A stretch of 6,043 bases of DNA from JABDII01 sp041576235 (GTDB lineage: Bacteria; Gemmatimonadota; Gemmatimonadetes; Gemmatimonadales; GWC2-71-9). Where the stretch lies: contig JBFGLJ010000168.1 of the NCBI GenBank assembly GCA_041576235.1, forward strand, positions 1-6,043. Direction: 5' to 3'. Numbering within the stretch: the first letter of the stretch is position 1; every line of letters begins with the position of its first letter. This document shows positions 1 through 4,498 of this stretch, one piece after another. The notes beneath the pieces were generated by a model, which saw only the letters and a list, made by a program, of their open reading frames with translations, had not been told where the DNA came from and made no database searches. The translations under genes and the position numbers were made by a program.

Positions 1-52
1 ACGGCGGCGGGGGCGGGGGCAGAGGCGAGGGCGGGGGCGGGGGCGGATTCAC
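1..52 (-). CDS. Possible start of a downstream gene with a proline-rich N-terminus (partial)
   Basis: A GTG codon at 52-50 overlaps the ubiA stop as GTGA and opens a frame that stays open to the window edge. The 17 complete codons read M-N, six Pro, S-P-L, six Pro. An AGGG lies four bases upstream of the GTG as a weak ribosome binding site. The gene order ubiE-ubiD-ubiA makes a UbiX-type flavin prenyltransferase, which supplies the prenylated FMN that UbiD needs, the natural guess for the next gene. No UbiX residue is visible, so the product is unknown. The stretch could equally be a GC-rich non-coding spacer, or be read in another frame as Ala-Pro. The stop-start overlap is the main support. 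Confidence 0.35.
   Translation of the reverse strand, partial: MNPPPPPPSPLPPPPPP
9..46 (+). repeat. G-rich low-complexity tract with GGGGGC repeats
   Basis: Five G-runs of three to five bases (9-13, 15-19, 29-31, 33-37, 39-43) lie close together on the plus strand. The tract could form a G-quadruplex. It would be the template strand of any leftward gene continuing past ubiA. It coincides with the proline codons of the possible partial gene. Confidence 0.6.
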
Positions 53-945
53 GTGACCCTATCTACCAGCGCGAAGAGGAAGAGGATGACGGCTATGACT
101 CCGTTCATAGTAAAGAACGCGGCGTTCAACCGCGAGAGGTCGCCAGGGCGGACCAATCGATGCTCGTAGAACAGGAGCGCGGCTGCGGCGGCGGCCCCGA
201 CGAAGAACCAGGCGCCGAACCCCGCGCCAACGCCGAACAATACCACGGCCGGAATGGTGATCCCGTGGAGCAGCTTGGCCGCGAGAATGCTCCGAGTCTC
301 GCCGAATCGGACTACGACGCTCTCGAGCCCGTGTTGACGGTCGAAGGCGGCATCGGGAAGGGCGTAGAAGATGTCGAAGCCCGCGACCCAGGTGGCGACG
401 GCCACCGTGATGGCGAGCAGCACCCAGGCGGGGTCGCTCCACCGGCCGGTCACCGCCAGGTAGCCCCCGACCGGGGCGATGGCGAGGCTCATGCCAAGCC
501 AGAGGTGGGTGGCCCAGGTGAATCGCTTGGTGAGGCTGTAGGCGAGGATCCAGATCAGGGCCAGCGGCGACAGCGCCAGACAGAGCGGGTTGAGGAACGC
601 CGCGCTCGCCACAAACAGGCCGCCGGCCGCGACCACCGACAACCAGGCTTGGCCGAGGGAGAGGGCACCGCGGGGAAGTTCGCGGGCCTTGGTCCGGGGG
701 TTGAGGGCGTCGTAGCGGCGGTCGGCGATCCGATTGAACCCCATGGCCACCCACCGTGCGGCCGTGAATGCGACCATGACCAAGACCACCACCCGCGCCG
801 AGACCGTGACCTGGAACGACGCGGCCACAACCCCGAGGAGCGCAAACGGGAGCGCGAAGACGGTATGGGGAAGCCTGACGAAGTTGAAGTAGCGGACCAG
901 AAGGGAATCACCGCCGAGCGTTTGCCCTTCTCGACCTCCGGTCAT
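49..945 (-). CDS. ubiA: UbiA-family polyprenyltransferase (4-hydroxybenzoate / MqnP-like)
   Basis: Integral membrane prenyltransferase of 298 residues that attaches a polyprenyl chain from its diphosphate to an aromatic ring in quinone synthesis. Both Asp-rich Mg-diphosphate motifs of the family are present: NxxxDxxxD at residues 71-79 (N71, D75, D79) and DxxYxxxDxxxD at 191-202 (D191, Y194, D198, D202). Hydrophobic helices fill the rest of the protein, as in the usual nine-helix fold. The C-terminal NAAFFTMNGV (274-283) resembles the 'UbiA-other' branch found in futalosine-pathway bacteria (MqnP), so the acceptor may be a futalosine-derived naphthoate rather than 4-hydroxybenzoate; this is inference. 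The start is set at ATG 945, which overlaps the ubiD stop as ATGA and implies translational coupling. The frame is open further upstream to 1053, but that would add 36 residues of low-complexity polar sequence lying over ubiD. Length is normal for the family. Confidence 0.93.
   Translation of the reverse strand: MTGGREGQTLGGDSLLVRYFNFVRLPHTVFALPFALLGVVAASFQVTVSARVVVLVMVAFTAARWVAMGFNRIADRRYDALNPRTKARELPRGALSLGQAWLSVVAAGGLFVASAAFLNPLCLALSPLALIWILAYSLTKRFTWATHLWLGMSLAIAPVGGYLAVTGRWSDPAWVLLAITVAVATWVAGFDIFYALPDAAFDRQHGLESVVVRFGETRSILAAKLLHGITIPAVVLFGVGAGFGAWFFVGAAAAAALLFYEHRLVRPGDLSRLNAAFFTMNGVIAVILFLFALVDRVT
942..945 (-). other. ATGA stop-start overlap of ubiD and ubiA
   Basis: The ubiD TGA (944-942) and the ubiA ATG (945-943) share bases. 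There is no clear Shine-Dalgarno sequence just upstream of the ubiA ATG, so ubiA translation probably depends on ribosomes ending ubiD. This fixes the ubiA start. Confidence 0.85.
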
Positions 946-2423
946 AGTAGGCGGATGCCCAACCGATCCCACATGGCGTCGACCGCGGCCCTCGTCTCGT
1001 GGTCCATGGTGATCAACTCCGGCCATTCGCGATCGAAACCCTCTTCCTTCCACTTGCGGGTGGCATCGATCCCCATCTTGGTGCCGAAGGTAAAGGCGCG
1101 GCTCGAATGATCCAGCACGTCCATGGGACCCTTGGTGAACCGAACATCACGCTCCGGGTCGATGTTGTTGAGCGCAATCCACCAGGCCTCTTCCGGGTCT
1201 TGCACGTTGACATGTCGGTCCACGATGACCAACACCTTCGCCAACGACATGAGACCCTGTCCCCACAGGGCGTTCATCACTTTGTACGCCTGCCCTGGAT
1301 ACTGCTTGTCGATGGAGACGAAGACCAGGTTATGGAAGATCCCGGCCGGCGGCATGTGATAATCCACGATCTCTGGAATCGTCATGCGGAGCAGCGGCAA
1401 GAAAATGCGCTCGGTCGCATGCCCAAGGTAGTAGTCCTCCATGGGCGGCCGGCCCACCAAGGTCGCTGGGTAGACCGGCTGGGCACGCGTCGTCACCGCT
1501 GTCACATGCACCTTGGGGTAATAGTCCGCCAGCGAATAGAACCCGGTATGATCGCCGAACGGGCCTTCGAGCACCAGGGCTTCCGCCGGATCGATATAGC
1601 CCTCGAGGACCATCTCCGCTTGGGCGGGCACCTCGAGATCGCAGGTGACCGATTTGCTCAACTCCACGGGCGCTCTTCGCAGAAACCCGGCGAACAGGAA
1701 CTCATCGATGGTCGGTGGGAGCGGAGCCGACCCCGAATACACACTGGCGGGATCGCCCCCCAGGGCAATCACGACGGGCATCGTGTCTCCGCGCTCGGCC
1801 ATTTCCCGCCAGTGGGCGGCGCCCACCTTGTGCCGCTGCCAGTGCATGGCCAGGGTGTTCTTGCCCAACACCTGGACGCGATACATCCCGACATTCCGTA
1901 TGCCGCGCGTGGGGTCGGTGGTGATCACGAGGGGAAGGGTGATGTAGCGCCCACCGTCCCTGGGCCACGTCGTCAAGAAGGGGATCGTGTCCAGGTCTAC
2001 CTCGCCACCTCGCTGGACGATCTCCTGGCACGGCGGTGAGCCGCCCTTCACTTTGGGCGGGAACTTCGCCATCTCCGCCAACTTGGGAAGCATGGAGAGC
2101 TTGCCCAACAGCCCCTCGGGCACCTTGAGATTGAGCATGTCGGCAATCCGGTCGCCGATGTCGTCGAGCCGCTCGACCCCCAAGGCCAGGTTCATGCGGC
2201 GCATCGACCCGAACAGGTTGATCGCCACGGGGTGGGCGCTTCGCTCCCCGTTGTCCAGCACGACGTGTTCGAAATAGAGTGCCCGGCCGCCGCCGGGACT
2301 CTTCATGACCCGATCGGCTATTTCGGCGATCTCCAGGCGGGTCCGCACCGGCTCGGTGATCCGGGCCAATTCGCCCTCCTGATCGATAGCCTCGATGTAC
2401 TCGCGGAGATTGTTCAGGGGCAT
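942..2423 (-). CDS. ubiD: UbiD-family prenylated-FMN-dependent decarboxylase (UbiD / MqnL-like)
   Basis: Decarboxylase of 493 residues, close to the length of E. coli UbiD, that removes the ring carboxylate from the prenylated aromatic acid using prenylated FMN. The family start LREYIEAIDQEGEL is at residues 6-19. RNVGMYR (176-182) carries the conserved Asn (N177) and Arg (R182) of the cofactor and metal site, followed by HWQRHK (194-199). EGPFGDHTG (286-294) supplies Glu286 and Asp291, spaced like the catalytic acids of the Fdc1/UbiD family; with R182 they form the expected Arg-Glu-Asp/Glu triad. These residue matches come from memory of the family, not an alignment. The start at ATG 2423 is preceded by a GAGAGGG-type ribosome binding site. 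It follows ubiE by 29 bp and overlaps ubiA by 4 bp. Next to ubiA and ubiE it is most likely a quinone decarboxylase; in a menaquinone-only organism this would be the MqnL role. Other UbiD members act on unrelated aromatic acids, so the substrate is inferred from context. Confidence 0.93.
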   Translation of the reverse strand: MPLNNLREYIEAIDQEGELARITEPVRTRLEIAEIADRVMKSPGGGRALYFEHVVLDNGERSAHPVAINLFGSMRRMNLALGVERLDDIGDRIADMLNLKVPEGLLGKLSMLPKLAEMAKFPPKVKGGSPPCQEIVQRGGEVDLDTIPFLTTWPRDGGRYITLPLVITTDPTRGIRNVGMYRVQVLGKNTLAMHWQRHKVGAAHWREMAERGDTMPVVIALGGDPASVYSGSAPLPPTIDEFLFAGFLRRAPVELSKSVTCDLEVPAQAEMVLEGYIDPAEALVLEGPFGDHTGFYSLADYYPKVHVTAVTTRAQPVYPATLVGRPPMEDYYLGHATERIFLPLLRMTIPEIVDYHMPPAGIFHNLVFVSIDKQYPGQAYKVMNALWGQGLMSLAKVLVIVDRHVNVQDPEEAWWIALNNIDPERDVRFTKGPMDVLDHSSRAFTFGTKMGIDATRKWKEEGFDREWPELITMDHETRAAVDAMWDRLGIRLL

Positions 2424-2452
2424 CGAGCCCTCTCTGCCTCGACGAGGCGATG

Positions 2453-3193
2453 TCAGTCCGTGGCGGCCTGCCTCGTCCCCAAGTGGAACGCGGTCACCCC
2501 GCCGAGGAATCGCCGAAACCCGACCTCCGCGAAGCCCACCGCCGCCAGGCGTCGGGCCAGTTCCGGGGGCGAAGGGAATGCGCGGGCGGACTCTGGTAAC
2601 CAGGTATAGGCGGTCCTATGTTTCGAAATCATGCGGCCGACGACGGGGAGGACGTGATCGGAGTACGCCCGGTAGAGCCCGCGCAGCGGCTGGCGGGGCG
2701 GCTCGCTCATCTCGAGGATCACCAACCGGGCGCCCGGCTTCAGTACCCTGGCTGCTTCGGCCAGTCCGGCATCCAGGTCGACCAGATTCCTGATCCCCCA
2801 TCCTACCATTGCCCCGTCGAATGTCCTATCCGGGAAGGGCAGGTCGAGCGCGTCGCTCACCACCGGTCTCAGCCTGTCCGATTTCTCGCGCCCCAGCTCC
2901 AGCATACGCCGCACGAAATCAGCCCCAATGACCGTGCCGTGAAAGCCGCGTTGGCGTGAGAGAATCGCACCGAAGTCGAGTGTTCCCGCGCACAGATCGA
3001 GGTATCGGCCGGCCGGAACCCGCTCCCATCCCAGACGCCGGACGGCATAGCGCCGCCAGCGAAGATCCAGCCGAAGGCTGATGATGCGATTGGCCCGGTC
3101 ATATGTCGGAGCAATGGCGCCGAACATCTCGCGGACGTATGCACGCTTCTCGGGTCCGCCCGCAACGGGTAGTTCGCCTTCCGGCGGAGACAT
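2453..3193 (-). CDS. ubiE: Demethylmenaquinone / 2-methoxy-benzoquinol methyltransferase UbiE/MenG
   Basis: Class I SAM-dependent C-methyltransferase of 246 residues that methylates the quinone ring, in menaquinone synthesis the last step (demethylmenaquinol to menaquinol). Family marks in order: MFGAIAPTYDRAN (23-35), SAM motif I LDLCAGTLDFG (65-75), acidic loop GADF with Asp92, SDALDLPFPD (113-122), GIRN (133-136), RVLKPGARLVILEMS (149-163) and YTWLPESARAFP (196-207). The usual Gly-Thr-Gly-Asp of motif I reads G-T-L-D here, and the usual Phe before GIRN is Trp132; both look like lineage variation in an otherwise intact enzyme. The start at ATG 3193 places the YDRAN motif at the normal distance from the N-terminus, but no Shine-Dalgarno sequence precedes it. 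It is the first gene of the leftward set and lies 29 bp before ubiD. UbiE enzymes serve both ubiquinone and menaquinone; menaquinone is favoured here by the likely lineage. Confidence 0.93.
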   Translation of the reverse strand: MSPPEGELPVAGGPEKRAYVREMFGAIAPTYDRANRIISLRLDLRWRRYAVRRLGWERVPAGRYLDLCAGTLDFGAILSRQRGFHGTVIGADFVRRMLELGREKSDRLRPVVSDALDLPFPDRTFDGAMVGWGIRNLVDLDAGLAEAARVLKPGARLVILEMSEPPRQPLRGLYRAYSDHVLPVVGRMISKHRTAYTWLPESARAFPSPPELARRLAAVGFAEVGFRRFLGGVTAFHLGTRQAATD

Positions 3194-3201
3194 AGCGGCA
3201 G

Positions 3202-3231
3202 AATGTAGTTTCTGGTCGAGCAGGGCCGCAA
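3202..3231 (-). promoter_or_regulatory. Candidate ubiE promoter, possibly giving a nearly leaderless transcript
   Basis: On the minus strand TTGCGG (3231-3226) is followed after 18 bases by TACATT (3207-3202), which matches four of six bases of TATAAT and fits TANNNT. The -35 match is only three of six. Transcription would begin about two bases before the ubiE ATG at 3193. That would agree with the missing Shine-Dalgarno sequence. The matches are weak and could be chance. Confidence 0.3.
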
Positions 3232-3233
3232 CC

Positions 3234-3240
3234 AGGAGAG
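3234..3240 (+). promoter_or_regulatory. Ribosome binding site AGGAGAG that decides the sigma factor start
   Basis: This strong Shine-Dalgarno match directly abuts the GTG at 3241, leaving no spacer, but lies six bases before the in-frame GTG at 3247. The second GTG is therefore the better start. Confidence 0.7.
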
Positions 3241-3246
3241 GTGCGG

Positions 3247-3852
3247 GTGGCTGATCACCCTCAGGATCTCAAGAACGCGACCGACCAGGAAGTCGTCGCG
3301 TTGGCCCGCATCGGACGGGAGGCGGCCTTCCGTGAGCTGGTCCGGCGCTATGAGCGGCCGATCTTCTCCCTCATTTATCGTATGGTGCGCGACCGCGAAC
3401 TGGCGGAAGACCTGGCGCAGGAGACCTTCGTCAAGGCAATCAATGCCGTCGCAAGCTACCGCCCCGAGTACAAGTTCAGCTCCTGGATTTTCAAGATCGC
3501 CAACAACGCGACCATTGATCATTTGCGCAAGCGGGAGCTCTCGACCCTCTCGATCGAAGGCTCGCCACACGCCCAAACACCCGAGGCCATGGACGCCACC
3601 GCCCTGCAACTGGGAACCCGCGACCCCGGCCCGCTCGAAGAACTGGAAGCCCGCGAGTTGGGCGGGGCCATCGAGGCCGCCATCGGCGAGCTCAGACCCG
3701 AGTATCGGTCGTGCATCCTCCTTCGTCACGTCGAGGGCCGGCCGTATGAAGAAATCGCCCAGATTCTCGGGCTCCCACTCGGGACCGTGAAGACCTATAT
3801 CCACCGAGCTCGCCACGAGCTCCGCCAAGCGCTAGCCCACCTGAAAGAGTGA
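3247..3852 (+). CDS. ECF-type RNA polymerase sigma factor (sigma-70 family, RpoE-like)
   Basis: Extracytoplasmic-function sigma factor of 201 residues that directs RNA polymerase to a stress or envelope regulon when released by its anti-sigma factor. It has only regions sigma2 and sigma4. Sigma2 spans about 27-95, with EDLAQETF (54-61) for core binding and FSSWIFKIANN (77-87) for -10 recognition. A linker of about 40 residues follows. Sigma4 spans about 138-192, with the helix-turn-helix HVEGRPYEEIAQILGLPLGT (161-180) and then VKTYIHRAR (181-189). The GTG at 3247 is chosen from the ribosome binding site spacing; the in-frame GTG at 3241 would add only two residues. The anti-sigma gene follows after 37 bp, the usual arrangement for such pairs. 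Whether it controls its own promoter cannot be seen. The divergent quinone operon next door could be a target, but nothing in the sequence proves this. Confidence 0.95.
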   Translation: MADHPQDLKNATDQEVVALARIGREAAFRELVRRYERPIFSLIYRMVRDRELAEDLAQETFVKAINAVASYRPEYKFSSWIFKIANNATIDHLRKRELSTLSIEGSPHAQTPEAMDATALQLGTRDPGPLEELEARELGGAIEAAIGELRPEYRSCILLRHVEGRPYEEIAQILGLPLGTVKTYIHRARHELRQALAHLKE

Positions 3853-3889
3853 AACTTTCGCCAAATCCCGGCCGTAAGAGGGGCGAGTT
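3853..3889 (+). promoter_or_regulatory. Inverted repeat filling the sigma / anti-sigma gap and overlapping the anti-sigma ribosome binding site
   Basis: AACT-tt-CGCC (3853-3862) is complementary to GGCGAGTT (3882-3889), giving an 8-bp stem with a 2-base bulge and a 19-base loop. It spans the whole gap and ends at the base before the anti-sigma ATG. The ribosome binding site AAGAGGGG (3876-3883) is partly in the right arm. It could lower anti-sigma translation relative to the sigma factor. No T-run follows, so it is not a terminator. Not proven to form. Confidence 0.35.
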
Positions 3890-4498
3890 ATGCATGATCT
3901 CACGCCATCCCACCTGTCGCTCGACGAACTCGATGCGTGGCTCGAAGGGGCCCTCGCTCCCGACCGCCAGGCACACATCGAGACCTGCTTCGAGTGCCGC
4001 ACCCTGACGCGGGCCGAGCGGGTCCTGGTCCGGCGTCTCGACGTGATGGAACACCTGAGCCCCAGCCCGGGCTTCGCAGACCGGGTCATGGCCGAAGTCG
4101 CCATCCCCGACCCCTTTGCGCTGCGTTCCGCCGGGCGCCTCTGGGCCCGAATCACCGCGAGCCGCCGGACCATGGCGCTGGCGGCATCGATCATCGCCGT
4201 GGTCGGACTGTCCATGGGCGGGAGCATCTGGTGGTCCGTGTCTCATCATGAAACGTTGGTGTCCCTGGAATCATGGGTCCAGACCCAGGCCGGGTCGTGG
4301 TTCTGGGTTGGCCTCCGGGGGATCGTCTCCAATCTCCTGGAGCACCCATGGTATGATCCTGTCAGACAACTGCTAGGCACCCCCGGACGCATTGCCCTGG
4401 TATCCGCCGTCAACATGATGGTTTACATCGGCGGCGTGCTGCTCATGAAACGCCTGCTGGCGTCTCCCGGACCACGGGTGGCCCATGCGCATTCGTAG
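3890..4498 (+). CDS. Membrane zinc-binding anti-sigma factor (ZAS type)
   Basis: Anti-sigma factor of 202 residues, expected to bind and hold the sigma factor encoded just upstream. The cytoplasmic N-terminus contains HxxxCxxC (H29, C33, C36), the zinc motif of ZAS domains. His8 is well placed to be the fourth ligand, by analogy with ChrR. GFADRVMAEV (61-70) is the linker common in these proteins. A transmembrane helix lies at about 95-115 and a second at about 166-187. Between them is a roughly 50-residue outer loop rich in Trp (W114, W115, W129, W137, W139, W154). The tail after helix 2 is basic (K187, R188), so both ends are probably cytoplasmic. The start at ATG 3890 has AAGAGGGG six bases upstream. 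The next gene begins inside its last 14 bases. The N-terminal family is clear; the signal sensed is unknown. Confidence 0.88.
   Translation: MHDLTPSHLSLDELDAWLEGALAPDRQAHIETCFECRTLTRAERVLVRRLDVMEHLSPSPGFADRVMAEVAIPDPFALRSAGRLWARITASRRTMALAASIIAVVGLSMGGSIWWSVSHHETLVSLESWVQTQAGSWFWVGLRGIVSNLLEHPWYDPVRQLLGTPGRIALVSAVNMMVYIGGVLLMKRLLASPGPRVAHAHS
4485..4498 (+). other. 14-bp overlap of the anti-sigma gene end and the envelope protein gene start
   Basis: The ATG at 4485 lies before the anti-sigma TAG (4496-4498), in a different frame. An in-frame TGA at 4446-4448 limits the downstream frame, and this ATG is the only start before the signal peptide. Only a weak GGGTGG precedes it, so the two genes are probably translationally coupled. 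Confidence 0.8.

Larger units (their letters stand above)
3194..3246. promoter_or_regulatory. 53-bp divergent intergenic region between ubiE and the sigma factor gene
   Basis: This short region must hold, or be flanked by, the start signals of both the quinone operon (leftward) and the sigma operon (rightward). It contains the AGGAGAG ribosome binding site of the sigma gene and a possible minus-strand promoter. I found no convincing plus-strand promoter here. The one for the sigma gene may lie inside ubiE. Confidence 0.6.

Noticed and set aside
946..1053. N-terminal extension of ubiA to the ATG at 1053
   Set aside because: It would overlap ubiD by more than 100 bases and add a polar low-complexity segment not found in UbiA proteins. 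The ATGA overlap at 945 gives a better start.
160..1110. Plus-strand open frame opposite ubiA
   Set aside because: The product is a Gly/Glu/Arg-rich polar string with no family marks. The minus strand carries the intact UbiA motifs.
999..2039. Plus-strand open frame opposite ubiD
   Set aside because: It mirrors the well-conserved UbiD frame and its His/Arg-rich product has no recognisable domain.
3241..3246. GTG at 3241 as the start of the sigma factor
   Set aside because: The ribosome binding site AGGAGAG ends at 3240, leaving no spacer. The in-frame GTG at 3247 has a six-base spacer.
2869..3828. Minus-strand open frame across the sigma gene and the start of ubiE
   Set aside because: It overlaps two clearly recognised genes, one on each strand, and shows no domain of its own.
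3853..3889. Rho-independent terminator between the sigma and anti-sigma genes
   Set aside because: The stem is bulged with a long loop and no T-run follows. It ends at the next start codon and the genes belong together functionally.
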